Assembly: GCA_963678675.1 (NCBI GenBank) | Contig: OY783191.1 | Coordinates: forward strand, 10,041,995 to 10,105,994 | Direction: 5' to 3' | Length of the DNA: 64,000 bases | From: Xiphydria camelus | Taxonomy: Eukaryota; Arthropoda; Insecta; Hymenoptera; Xiphydriidae | Shown here: positions 43,734 to 54,384 of the stretch, piece after piece | Position numbering within the stretch: position 1 is the stretch's first letter | Layout of the letters: each line of letters starts with the position of its first letter | Notes under the pieces: generated by a model | The model's input: only the letters and a program-made list of their open reading frames with translations | The model's database searches: none | Told to the model about the DNA's origin: nothing | Position numbers and translations under genes: made by a program

Positions 43734-46700
43734 TTTTTTTTAAGGAGGGGGAATGCTTTTTACGCACGTACCGGGTGTGGCAAGCACACGGGCAGTGTGG
43801 GACTCGAGGACATCCCGCCGCAGTATGATTCCTACGAGTGCAATGCGGGAGCCCCCCTACCCACTAAACCTAACCTCCGTCTTCATCACCCATGATGATG
43901 AGAGCTCCTGGAAACAGCCAGCAAGGGCCCGACTGCAGGAAACTCCCTTGGGCGTGAGCTCGTCGCTCTCCACATCAGATACTCGTGCCAGAGACCTCTC
44001 CAATGGCATTTAGTAATGCGATGTCAACCACGTAGACTCCCGGAAGACGTAGCTACCGGCTACGCCACGTCAGGTCCTCTTAAGGGGAGGGCAAACGGTC
44101 AACACGTTGAGCGCGAGGACACAGAGGAGTGGTGGGGAAATCCCCACATATCTGTCCATCGGGACCGATCGCATGGCCTCATGCACTACCGCACGGGCCA
44201 ATCCGATGGTGCAGGGGACGCGCAACCTAGCATCCACGGGTTGGCCTTACCCTCGCGGTACATATTCATACGTACACATACACACCATCACTCACACACT
44301 CACACACGCACATATACGAGATGGCCATCTACCTATTGATCCCACTAGGCCGGACGTCTGCCGATGACCGAGGCACTCTGAGCGGAGTGGGCAAGCCCCA
44401 CTAGCCCGGTTCACCAGCCAGCCAGTGCGTCTTCACCAGTATGCGCAGTGGTACTCAGCCATTGCACCCTTCCCGCTCGCGAGTCCTTTCGGCCTCCTTC
44501 TTCCTAGTAAGAACAGCCTTGGCGAACCGTACCACTGCTGCCCAGGCCTCCTTACTGTCCAACATCCGGGGCAGCATGGCCTCGAATGTTAGATCTATAT
44601 CGTCTCCGACAACAGTGTATAATGCCATCCTCTCAACCTCCCAGGCCTCACACTCCCGAAGGGTGTGCTCTGTGGAGTCCAGGACCTCATCGCAGTGGTG
44701 GCATCGGGGGGATCTCTCCCTATTAATCCTAAAGAGGAACTCCCCGAAGAAACCATGCCTTCCCATGAGTTGGGTTAGGTAGAAGCTCATGCACCCCCGT
44801 GTCTTCTGTCCAACCACCTGTCGAAGTTTGGGAGGATGGCATCTCGCACCCTACCCCCGGGAAGATTCACTCTCTGTAGTGACATCTTCCATTGCACTTG
44901 TGTGACGAGTTTTGCCGCTTTGACAATATCCCTTTTGTCTTCAGAGGCGTCTTCACCAACTGCCCGGACAGCCTGTACCCTCTCATACACCCTCCTAAGG
45001 CACTCTGCTAGGAGATGCACTGGGGGAATCTTCGCTAGCAGGAGCGCAGTCTCCAGGGACAATGTGCGATACGCACAAATTGTCCGTAGAGCCATGCGGC
45101 ACTGCACTGCAAGTAGTGGCCCGCGGGTGCTGAGTTTGGAGCTCCATACTGGGGCCCCGTACAGCATTACGGAATGAACAATATTCACATAAAGCTGTCT
45201 CTTCGTTTCGCGGGGGCCGTACAAGTTGGGCATTAATTTCCAAAGTGCTCTGACCACTCCCTCGACTTTAGCCACAACGGTTCTGAAATGTGGGCGAAAG
45301 GACAGCGTCCGATCGAATGTAACCCCCAGGTATCTCATCGTCTGCTGAATCCTAATCATTTCGCCACCAGCGAAGACGGGTTCACACGCTTCCCTGCCAA
45401 ACATCATTGCCGTAGTCTTTTTCGGGGCAATCTTAAGACCCAACTCGTTGATATGGTACACAACCGCATCAACTTGCCTGGTCGCCATCAGGGAGGCCCG
45501 CCGAGGGCTGCTACCACGTGCCAATACCAAAGTATCATCCGCGTAAGCGATGACGCTGCATCCGGGCAGCATGCCTACACCAAGGACATAGTCATAGGCG
45601 ATTTTCCACAGGAAGGGGCCCAACACCGATCCCTGCGAAACACCCGCAATGACCCCCCCTGGTGTGGATTTTGCCGTTCTCACCCCGAAAACGGATGACC
45701 CTCTCGTTGAGGTAGTCGCGGACTATTGCGACTAGATATTCAGGCAGCCCCTTACTCCTCCCCTGGGCGAGGCAGGATGTTGAAGGAATTCTGGATATCC
45801 ACCGCAACAGCAACCACCAGTTCTCTTTCGCGGCAGGCCCTCTCTACAAAGCCCTTTGCCTCGATCATCGCATCAATCGTTGAACGTCTCGGTCTGAAAC
45901 CGAACTGATGCTCGGAGATACCTCCACTCGGCATACGGGCGAAGGCTCGCCGGATCCGGTCAACTATGATCCGCTCAAGGCCCTTTCCAAAGTCGTCGAG
46001 TAGGCATATCGGCCTGAACTTGCCCCGGCTCTCCTCGCCACGCTCCTTGGGGATTAGCACAAAATTGGACGCCTTCCAGATCGTCGGGAAGCGTCCAATC
46101 CTGAGGCACTCCTTATATATACTGGAGAGCTCTTCAAGAGCCCCCACCGTACCTCGTATCCACCAGAAGGCACGTATACCGTCAGGGCCAGGGGACGATA
46201 CCTTGGCCCTCTCTTTAATGAGAGCTCGCCTAATCCCAAGCTGGGTGATAATGAGGTCTTCTTCTTCAGGACCAGGTAAGGGGGGAAGGAGATCCCGCCC
46301 ACATTTGCCGAGATCCTCGCCGGGACTCTCCGGAAGAGCCCATCTATGACCGTGTTCATTTCTTCTAAAGGCATGGTCTCCGTCGCTGATGGGGTGCTCC
46401 CTCTGAGCCTGCCTGTGTTGAAGTGCCTGCACTCTGGCACCTATCTCCAACCGCGCCGTTTCCTCCAAACCGGCCATAAAGTCCACGTCGGGTTCGACAA
46501 CGATGTCCTCAGGTCCCTGAGGCCCATCGGTTACCCATCCCTCGTAGTGGGGTGCCGACCCCACCGATCCTCTCCGTGTGCCGCTCATAGAACTACATCT
46601 AGAGCCTTCTCCCTCGTTCGACGCCTTCGCTTCCTCCATTGTATTTTTATTAATATTCATATTGTTCCCACAAGAACCTAGGGAAATACACGGTCCGCGG

Positions 46701-47020
46701 TGGCAGAGCCCCGGTTGCCACCGTAAGGCCTACATACGACTGTATGCAGACACCACTCCCCTGGTGCCGTGCAGCCTTACGGCACCACTGCACGGTTACG
46801 CACGCCTTGGCTTGGGCCCCCAATAAGGCTGGGAGAACACCGACGGTGTTTAACCCCACCGCCAGGGCCGGCGGCTCTTAGCAGACTGCTATCGTGTGTC
46901 GTCCTGGGCGTCCTCCTCGCCTCTTATTCAGAGGAGGGGAGGATTAAACCAGGGAATCCAACGGCTCGCAGTCTGAGCCCCCCCACCACGACAAGGTGGC
47001 CGCCACGGGGGGGGGGGGGC
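43734..47020 (-). mobile_element. R1-clade LINE, reversed insertion
   Basis: The poly-A tail is seen as T8 on the plus strand at about 43734-43741. The target duplication is GGCA(A/C)GGTACCT, left at 43723-43734 and right at 47021-47032. The 5' end is a G-rich stretch near 46990-47020. 3' UTR is at 43742-44440 with a CACACA-rich patch at 44270-44310. An internal deletion fuses the ORF1 start to the reverse transcriptase, removing the endonuclease. Confidence 0.82.
44455..46660 (-). pseudogene. R1-clade ORF1 start fused to reverse transcriptase
   Basis: From 46660: an ORF1-like Glu/Gly-rich N-terminus, then an abrupt junction at about 46370 to the RT, with KERAKVSSPGPDGI, WKASNFVLIPKE, FRPICLLDDFGKGLERII and QFGFRPRRSTIDAM (motifs 1-3), and VDIQNSFN (motif A, catalytic Asp). 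Frameshifts at about 45770 and 45660 follow. The frame 45683-44787 has GVSQGSVLGP and YADDT (motif C with both catalytic Asp), the thumb, and ends in the frame 44817-44455 with a CCHC motif, CHHCDEVLDSTEHTLREC, usual near R1-clade C-termini. No endonuclease remains. R1 itself inserts in 28S rDNA; no rDNA is present, so this is another member of the clade. Confidence 0.82.
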
Positions 47021-47032
47021 GGCACGGTACCT

Positions 47033-47682
47033 GCCACTAACTCCTTCGTGTCTCAGAGTACATTGCCAACCATATGAATAAGATTCGACACATCTCCATG
47101 CTCTTACTAGACGCCAAGCAGATGTTCGAGAGAGTCTGGCATGACGGATTAATTTTCAAATTAATCCAACTAAACTGCCCCCACTACCTAATTGGTCTCA
47201 TAAGTTCCTTCTCACGAATAGAACCTTTAGAGTCCGGTCAGGCAATAGCCTATCCGCCTCGCAACCCGTTACTGCAGGAGTCCCGCAAGGATCCAGGCTC
47301 TCTCCGGCTTTATTTAACCTAGATTGTCATGACATCCCCACTCACGATAAGATAATCACGGCCCAGTACGCTGATGACGTTGCGCTCCTTTATTTCTTTA
47401 AAAATAAACATTTCTGCTCCACAGTACTAAACAAATTCTTACCCACGCTCCTCCAATGGTATCACAAGTGGGGCTTCGCTCTCAACGAATCCAAGTCCGA
47501 GGCAGTGTTCTTCTCCCGCTGTAATATCCCCCCGGACGCACAAATAGTAAGTAACCACCGAATACCCTGGAGTAACTCCGCAAAATACCTAGGCGTGATT
47601 TTCGATAGGAAGCTCAGCTGGTCCAAACAAATCACCGCCGTACGCAACAAAGCACTCGGCGCGTATGTCGCACTTAACTAGG
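47033..47682 (+). pseudogene. LINE reverse transcriptase, second part
   Basis: It resumes with MNKIRHISMLLLDAKQMFERVWHDG (motif A with the catalytic Asp). One frameshift later come VTAGVPQGSRLSPALFN (motif B) and ITAQYADDVALL (motif C, both catalytic Asp), then AKYLGVIFDRKLSW in the thumb. It ends at TAG near 47680, where similarity stops: the RT C-terminus and 3' UTR are absent. Joined to 43165-43733 by position, not by frame. Confidence 0.85.
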
Positions 47683-48000
47683 ACAATCTGTTCACCAATT
47701 TTCACGAAAATTTGGAATTTAGATTCTCGTAGGGCATTACTACCTTAATTAGCAAATTCGTGGGTAAAAAGAGGCAAAAATTAGCCATCGCGAACTATCC
47801 ACAAGAGGTGAAAAACGATAACGAGCAGCTTCTCGTTACATCCGCATACTCATTTGGTTGTTGAGACTATCGCGTGATTCTTGCTGCGTAGATTCTGCCG
47901 CCTATCACATCCCCGGCCGATAGTGTCAACTTTATAAGATTTGTAACCAGCGCGACTGATTTACCAACGAATTGGGGTAATTGATCGTCAGTGACACTAA
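47683..48000. other. Unassigned spacer
   Basis: About 320 bp between the LINE end and the palindrome. No feature recognised. Confidence 0.4.
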
Positions 48001-48780
48001 TAGCACAGCTCCACACAAAAAAAAATCGAAAAAATGCTTCCTCTGACCAGACCAGTATATCTTTATGTTTTTGGGGTCGCTGAATTCGAATCCGGTGTCC
48101 GTTTGTCCCCATCACGTCACGTTCCAGGTCATTTCAAGGTCAAATCTTGGAAAAATAGTCTAATCGATTCAAATTATTATTCCTATATATTTTTGAGGTC
48201 GCTGAATCCGAATCCGGTGTCCTTTTGTTTCAATCACGTCATATTTTTTTAATCTCAAAAAACCATCAATAGATCATGATTTTCAAACAGTTAATGGACT
48301 TAAACCAAATTCTCTATAGGGGGTTTTTTAGGTCACTGATCATGAATCTGAAGTCAGATTTTTAAAATTCAAGATGGCGGATCCAATATGGAGGACGAGA
48401 TTTTCGAAAATTTTGAATTTCTGTAAATATATTATAACTTCATATATTCGTCATCAGCGATCGAAAAAAAACCCTATACCAAATTTGGCATGAATCCGTC
48501 GATTTTCGAAAATCTCGTACTCCATATTGGATCCGCCATCTTGAATATTTTAAATTCGAGACCTAAGCGACCCAAAAAACCCCCTATAGCGAATTTGGTT
48601 TAAGTCCATTAACTTTTTGAAAATAATGATGTACCTATTGATTGTTTTTTGAGATTAAAAAAAATGTGACGTGATGGAAACAAACGGACACCGGATTCGG
48701 ATTCAGCGACCCCAAAAACATAGAGATATACTGGTCTGGTCAGAGGAAGCATTTTTTTGATTTTTTTTGTAGAGCTGTGT
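48001..48780. mobile_element. 780-bp near-complete palindrome
   Basis: TAGCACAGCTC (48001) pairs with GAGCTCTACA-type complement at the far end. The arms carry AATGCTTCCTCTGACCAGAC, GAATCCGGTGTCCGTTTGT and AAGATGGCGGATCCAATATG on each side, pairing over nearly 380 bp. The left arm contains an extra duplicated block (GGTCGCTGAATCCGAATCCG at 48060 and 48197). Non-coding. Confidence 0.85.
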
Positions 48781-49136
48781 AGTCTACTTCGGAGTTGCGT
48801 CTATGATTTCGTAAGGGATAATAATGGAAGGTCTTCTAACTGCTGGTTTTGTAAGTAGACAATTCATTACAATTCGGTATAGGTATACAGAGTAGTAAAC
48901 TGTATAACCATTCGTTCTTATTTTGTCGTCTCCTCAAATGCTAAAAACGGTTGAATGAAGACTCATACCGATGACCGATGTTACTAACAGTGCTTCATAC
49001 TTCTACGAGTGATTAACATGGACCAACAAGATGAGAGAATGTGAATTCAAGAGATAATACATAGCTCATGCCACCAAAAAAAATAAGATTAATCGTGGAT
49101 CTTACTTTGATGCGCACACTGAATAGGAAATTTACT
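48781..49136. other. Unassigned spacer
   Basis: About 350 bp with no recognised feature. Confidence 0.4.
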
Positions 49137-49140
49137 ATAA

Positions 49141-50093
49141 GGGTCAGTCTCACGAAAAGCAGACCTTCCTTGTCCGTTACAAATTATAGAATCATCGTTC
49201 GGCTTAGAGTAAATAACAGCAAAGCTACATATATATTGAACTGTATTAAGCCATTATATACTTTGACATTTTTTAATCCTTTTCTTCATGTTTTAACCTA
49301 CCAACGGAGGGTAAAATCTCACCTCCGTGAACCATCCGCCCATACAGAAGTCAATACTGTTACATGTATTATAGAAAACTAAAAACCAATTATCAATTTC
49401 AGGATATTTATAAAGTAAGTAGAATAATGTTTAATTGCAATCACTCAAAAAAGAAATTCAATTCGATTTTTCTTCAATCTTCATGAAAATTAAAGAATTT
49501 TACTAACTCATCTTGTCCGCCAATACAATAGTAGAACGCATCTACAAGTTTCTTTAATACCACGCGTACTTTTGATAACCTCAAAATGCTTTACTGTGTA
49601 ACGGAAATTATCAAAATTTCTCACCTCCGTGAATACTTCTGTTCAAAAATGTTTAACTGACCAAACTCTCTCTAGTGCAGATCGAAGCACTTAATCTTAA
49701 TGATACTCCTAATAGTGCTGGATCCTCCTCGAGCTCTAGAAGTAGAGTAGCATGCTGCAAAAAGATTAGAAGAAAGAATAGAGCCAAACTAAATTTACAA
49801 ATCAAGTATCTTGAAAATAAATTACGTAAAGCAGAAAGACGAGCAAGAAAATATAAAGCCCGAGCTCAACGACTAAAAAAGAGTGAATAATTTGGTCAGT
49901 GTCTCACCTCCGTGAAATTCAATTTTAATTTTTTTGTTAATTTGTGCTTAAATATTATCTACCATCTCGGAAATGTAGTTGTATGATGAAAGCTTAATTT
50001 TATGTACTTGAAAAAGGAAAATCTAACATTCTTCCATTAATTTTTTTTTTTTCAATTAGAACTGAAATAGTCTGCTTTTCGTGAGAATGACCC
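49141..50093 (+). mobile_element. 953-bp DNA element with ATAA duplication
   Basis: The ends GGGTCAGTCTCACGAAAAGC and GGGTCATTCTCACGAAAAGC (complement of right) are flanked by ATAA at 49137-49140 and 50094-50097, a clean 4-bp duplication. It contains a 71-residue basic ORF and three exact copies of TCTCACCTCCGTGAA at 49317, 49619 and 49902. A 4-bp duplication is compatible with Sola-type transposons, but no transposase remains to confirm this. Confidence 0.82.
49675..49890 (+). CDS. 71-residue basic coiled-coil protein of a DNA transposon
   Basis: ATG at 49675 to a TAA stop. Residues 1-25 are Ser/Asn-rich. The rest is strongly basic (CCKKIRRKNRAK) followed by a heptad-like helix (LQIKYLENKLRKAERRARKYKARAQRLKK), so a DNA-binding coiled coil is plausible. 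A TCTCTCTAG acceptor-like signal lies just upstream, so this may be an internal exon rather than a complete protein. Arthropod transposon proteins with a similar basic-helix segment exist as part of much longer transposases; here the catalytic part is missing. Similar context to the 57-residue ORF at 24339. Function unknown. Confidence 0.5.
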   Translation: MQIEALNLNDTPNSAGSSSSSRSRVACCKKIRRKNRAKLNLQIKYLENKLRKAERRARKYKARAQRLKKSE

Positions 50094-50702
50094 ATAAGGT
50101 TGTTTAATCTACTTGCCCTGAACTTCTATGAAAAGCTCGTCAAACGCGCTAATCGTATTGCTAGAAGACATCTTCATACAATCGTCTTAACAATATTTTT
50201 TCGGAGATGAAATAATGAGCCAAAAAATAAGGCTGCCATTTTGTCGCACATGCCCACATTTATCATGCATTATTGTGGAACAATAGCTGAGATTTTACTC
50301 TTGATCTATATAAATATCGGTAAGTAATATTATAATTCAGTAACTGCATAACTTTCATTACTAACTAGCATAGGGTGACTTCGCCGGTTAGCCGACCGTA
50401 CCCTGTTTTCGACCAGGTTTGAAAATAAGAATATCAGCGCATTTTTTATATTTTTGACTACGCCACTGCATAAATCCACCATTCAACTACACTTATAAGA
50501 AGTGGCACCCCCTTACGGTTTAAAACTAACCTTAGGGAATGGGTGGTCGAGAATGGGGAAAAACATGATTTTTTATCATACTAGGGGGCTCCACCCCCTA
50601 CTCGCTTCGCTCGTCAACCCCCGGGGGGCTATCGCCCTTGCGCCGCTATCGCGGCGCTCCTCCAAGCTTTTGCAGCAGCATCGCGTCGTTGCTGTCTTCT
50701 AC

Positions 50703-50905
50703 ATTCAATACGTCGTCGCCGTTGTCGTCCTCGTCGTCGTCGTGTCCTCCTCATCGTCATCCTCGTTGTCGTCGTTCTCATCGTCGTTGTCGTCGTCGTC
50801 GTCGTCCTCATCGTCGTTGTCCTCATTGTCGTCGTCGTCGTCTTCGTCGTCGTCATCCTCGTCATCCTCGTCTTCGTCCTCTTCCTCCTCCTCCTCCTCC
50901 TCCTC
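50703..50905. repeat. (GTC/CTC)n trinucleotide tract
   Basis: About 200 bp of imperfect GTC, GTT, ATC and CTC triplets, ending in pure CTC. The poly-Ser, poly-Arg and poly-Asp/Glu frames across it are artefacts of the repeat. Confidence 0.92.
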
Positions 50906-50994
50906 CAACAACCGTCCATGCTTCGTGCATCCGGTTTGAAGTCGCCGGAGTTTTTGGCGACACGGTTTTGTCCACGCATTTATTCGAAAACTAT

Positions 50995-51622
50995 TTGTTG
51001 TCACTTAGTGCCAAATACTCGGTTTCACAGGCGTCCTCAACGCATATGAAATTACGTTTCACACACCAATTTGTGAAAGGTCGCGCAGTGCGTGAAATAA
51101 TCTCAGAGTGCGTGAAATAAAAGTGGCACACTCTCGAGAAATCGAGAAGTTGGCACAGTCAGTGTGTCCAACGCCACGCATTCGCAGCATAACTCTACAC
51201 AGCTGACGCAAAGCCAGAACCTAACCTAACTTAACCTATTCACTGCCGCTGTCGTTTATAAGCGTCAGCAGATGAGTTGTGCGGGCGCCGCTATCGCTTC
51301 AGGGGTTGAACTGGGCACTGCAGTTACATGTGTATGAGTAGGCTGGCACTTGAGTAAAGGTTCTTTCACGTAAAGGGGTGCACGTGGTTCGGAATTTTGA
51401 CGATTTTTATATATTTTGTTATTGTTAGAATTATTAACTTGAAGTTGGCATGGGGCAAAATTTATCCATATTAGAGCGGCAGTGAATGTGTTAAAGTCCT
51501 TTCTTTATTTATTTATTTCTTTTTACTTTAAAAAATACTTTTGTTTGTAATGCCCCCCCCCCCCCCCCGACACCCCGCCCCGAACCTTGTCAACCTCGTA
51601 TTTGGCACTTAATGACAAAAAA
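50995..51622. mobile_element. MITE family B copy 2, interrupted
   Basis: The ends TTGTCACTTAGTGCCAAATA and the complement of TATTTGGCACTTAATGACAA are the family B termini. The interior matches copy 1 (21595-21752, opposite orientation) up to about 51120 and again from about 51585. The roughly 460 bp in between is foreign and contains the TTAA MITE at 51235-51490. Confidence 0.8.
51235..51490. mobile_element. TTAA-flanked MITE nested in family B
   Basis: 256 bp between TTAA at 51231-51234 and 51491-51494, with terminal repeats CCTATTCACTGCCGCT and CACATTCACTGCCGCT. Non-coding. Confidence 0.78.
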
Positions 51623-51935
51623 TAGAAATAACTATTATATAATAGAAAAATACGTACTGTTTTAATTTTCAGAAAGATTTAGATACATTTTTAACATTTA
51701 GGCCAATTCTATAGTTCCTGTGGATTCGATATGTATATGTGTTAGTTTAAACATCTGCGTATATGTTGAATTTGCGCATTGTTGCAAACCAAACTAATGT
51801 AATCTGGTCGAAAACCGGCGAAGTCACCCTCCCTCCGCTTCTCGGTTATGTGGCCCTCGCTCCGCTCGGGAAAGCTAGTGAGTTCCCACAAAATGAAAAT
51901 TAACCCTTCGTTTATAACATTTTTTTCGGCACCTG

Positions 51936-52248
51936 TAACTGGTAACGTCGGGTCACTCGTGTCCGACGCCTAAAAAATACTTTAATGTTCTAAAAAAAAT
52001 TTGAAAAAATTCATGTTACCTTATTAACTATTCTACTTTAAGGATCAATCGCTATATTGCCGATTTTTTCATTTGTTTAAACAATATATTTCTATAAACA
52101 AATAAAAACGTGAAGAATGGACTATTTTTTTCAAAAAATCGTTACTGGCAAAAATTAATATATTTTCAAAATTCGAACGGGAAATTAAAGTATAAGAATA
52201 GTACTTTAAAGAAAAAAATATTAGAAGTATGTATAAGTTAATGGGATG

Positions 52249-52282
<34 letters not shown>

Positions 52283-52640
52283 TTTTGAGCATCAATAAAT
52301 CACGTTTTTTAAAAGTACGTAAATATGTACAAATTACAGTAAAATACACATTTTATTCATTTTTAATCAATTTTATTCATGAAAATGTAATCAACCACAA
52401 TTATTTAGTACAAAATTATAAAAAAAAAGTATAAAAATATGAAAAAATTATAGTATCTAATAGGAAACTGTAAGACAGATTAATAGAGATTGGTATTTAT
52501 AGATAACTAAGATTAATCTATCAATTCCCAATGAAAGAACATGAATTTTTAGTAAAAAAAACATCCAAATTAAAATAAACATTTTACTCACCTACTATTT
52601 TTAATCAACGTAACTAGTAACGCCGGGTCACTCGTACACT
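51936..52640. repeat. Direct repeat pair with AT-rich spacer
   Basis: ACTGGTAACGTCGGGTCACTCGTG at about 51939 and ACTAGTAACGCCGGGTCACTCGTA at about 52614 are direct repeats 675 bp apart. The stretch between is AT-rich and non-coding and includes the TA microsatellite at 52251-52281. Confidence 0.55.
52251..52281. repeat. (TA)n microsatellite
   Basis: About 15 uninterrupted TA units. Confidence 0.95.
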
Positions 52641-52880
52641 TTCAAAATTTCGTCTGGCTCTCAAAACGGCTGTTTACGTACTAGACCGTCGGCGCTTGGG
52701 GAGCAGGTAGCTTAAGCAGAATTTACACTGTATCACCCCTTTGATGTACATCCAAAGTGAATTACTCAGAGTGAAAGCATCCAGGATGACCATCCTCGTT
52801 TACATATTTTCATCCAGTTTGCTGGTTTCACCTCCCGCGCACTGTCACTCTTCCTATTGAATCCATCAGGTTTTCCCTTT

Positions 52881-53664
52881 AAGGCATCTACACACGTATC
52901 GATAAATCGTAGCGATTTGTAACTGCACAGTTAAATCGAATTACCCTATTACCTCCACACAGCACATATAACTGTGTCGATTATCAGTTGTCAGCAGGAA
53001 CTCGCAAGCAATATCGCTGACTGGCTGCAACAGTGTCATAACTCAAAATTGGAATTTTCCCAAGAGACAAGGAAAATTCAAATTTTGAGTTATGATACTG
53101 TTGCAGCCGGTGAGCGATATGTCTTCTATGGATGACGACGGACTAGCAGTTTTGGGTTTAATGTTCTAAGTATAGCGATAACTATCAGAACAGGTATGCG
53201 CGGGAGACGGTTTTTTCCGACTTATCTAGCAATTAGCCCTTTCAGGAAAGGTGCGGGACTGCGAATTCATTAGCAACCTGGATTCGCCGAAACAGACCGC
53301 TTGCCTTGTCATTATGACCGATGATGGGATTAATTCTAAATTAGCGCTTTTTCGCTTTACATTGTGACGGTATCAAGCGGTAGGAACCGATGTGTCGAAT
53401 TCCGTCTATTGTGCGACAGAACAAACTCACTTGAACTGAGCAGTCGATCGTCGATGACGTTTGACGTGGTACACACGGTACGATACAACTGCGCAAATGC
53501 AATCAACACCAACTCATCGAACACAATTATTTGTAACTTGTGTCGATTATCTATACAAACCAAAATATCAGCATGGATTTATCATCTACGTATTCGATAA
53601 ATCTGCGCAGTTCAGTATGCACAGATAAATCGCTACGATTTGTCGATACGTGTATAGCTGCCTT
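52881..53664. mobile_element. 784-bp inverted-repeat element
   Basis: AAGGCATCTACACACGTATC at the left pairs with the complement of GATACGTGTATAGCTGCCTT at the right, continuing through AAATCGTAGCGATTT. The target duplication is unclear. The interior contains the hairpin at 53024-53108. Confidence 0.75.
53024..53108. repeat. Near-perfect 38-bp-arm hairpin
   Basis: GGCTGCAACAGTGTCATAAC with the following AT-rich arm pairs with GTTATGATACTGTTGCAGCC around a loop of about 10 bases. It could be a nested miniature element or fold as a microRNA-like precursor. Confidence 0.75.
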
Positions 53665-54015
53665 TACAATGTTTGAAGTGAAACTTCTATAGGCGCCTTG
53701 GGTGTGAATGGGTTTTGCCGGAGTCAGGTATGTGACAAAAATCCGACACCATGAGTCATCACTGTGCCTCATGGGTCGAGCGTTTGGAGAGGGAAGGGAG
53801 GAATGTAGGATCGGTAACATCGCGACTACCATTACCGGCGGACGTTAGCCTAGTAAGTTAGGTGACTTCACTGGGCCCCTGAATAAATTTGGCGCTTGCA
53901 TATACAGCTGACTGGGGACCAGTATGGCGTCTTCATTCGTGTGCGTACTGTAAGTGATATTCATTTGTTTTGTTTTGTGCTATTTTTGAGTGGCATTTAA
54001 TTGAATTAATTTATA

Positions 54016-54381
54016 ATGGCTAACTCAAATGCGCAGAAATGTAAGGAATATCTTGAGAGACAACGTAAAAAGGATGCAAGTAGTGTAAAAAAAGTGAAAA
54101 AGTCTGGGGCCCAACGCATGAGGGAGAGTAGGTTACGAAAACAACTGAGAAACACAGTGAATCAAATTTCCGACAATCGGTTATTAACCAGTGAACCTGA
54201 AAATCATAATGTGCAAAATGAAAATGACATTTTACATCCTAACAATTCATCTTCGGTTCAACCCGCTTTTGTTGACAATGATATCCGCGACGAGCCAGGA
54301 CCATCCAATTTACGACGCAATGAACCAGGACCACGTGAACATAATTTATGTCAGGACTTCCCATATAGTCATTATAACTGA
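54016..54381 (+). CDS. Helitron RepHel N-terminal basic region
   Basis: 121 residues, ATG to TGA. Residues 8-60 are rich in Lys and Arg with KCKEYLERQRKKDA and SGAQRMRESRLRKQLRNT, the basic start seen in insect Helitron proteins. Residues 60-115 are a flexible Asn/Pro segment with an EPGPSN / EPGPRE repeat pair. It resembles the N-terminus of insect Helitron replication-helicase proteins, which in full exceed 1000 residues. The frame stops before the cysteine-rich part, which appears in shifted frames downstream, so this is the surviving start of a pseudogene. Confidence 0.65.
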   Translation: MANSNAQKCKEYLERQRKKDASSVKKVKKSGAQRMRESRLRKQLRNTVNQISDNRLLTSEPENHNVQNENDILHPNNSSSVQPAFVDNDIRDEPGPSNLRRNEPGPREHNLCQDFPYSHYN

Positions 54382-54384
54382 AAT

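Larger units (their letters stand above)
39510..47682 (+). mobile_element. Jockey-clade LINE, split by two insertions
   Basis: Parts in order: ORF1 zinc knuckles (39520-39729), endonuclease (40050-40700), linker to 41113, foldback insertion 41114-43155, reverse transcriptase part 1 (43165-43733), reversed R1-clade LINE 43734-47020, reverse transcriptase part 2 (47033-47682). Both insertions left target duplications. The 5' UTR and the end of ORF2 with the 3' tail are missing. Confidence 0.85.
50372..51830. mobile_element. 1.46 kb DNA element with GGGTGACTTCGCCGG ends
   Basis: The ends AGGGTGACTTCGCCGGTT and its complement (AACCGGCGAAGTCACCCT) bound the element; the match extends through TTTTCGACCAG after an 18-bp difference on the left. 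It contains a GTC-rich microsatellite and the family B MITE with its own nested TTAA MITE. No transposase. Confidence 0.72.

Noticed and set aside
44836..46681. Plus-strand frames of 60-136 residues
   Set aside because: Shadows of the minus-strand R1-clade reverse transcriptase.
50502..51120. Long Ser-rich, Arg-rich and Asp/Glu-rich open frames
   Set aside because: They are translations of the GTC/CTC triplet repeat in all frames and both strands; no non-repeat coding signal flanks them.
51211..51240. CCTAACCTAA run, possible insect telomere repeat
   Set aside because: Only two to three degenerate units; too short and embedded at the edge of a MITE.
51900..52640. Possible small LTR pair
   Set aside because: The direct repeats are only about 25 bp, with no TG...CA ends, primer site or target duplication.
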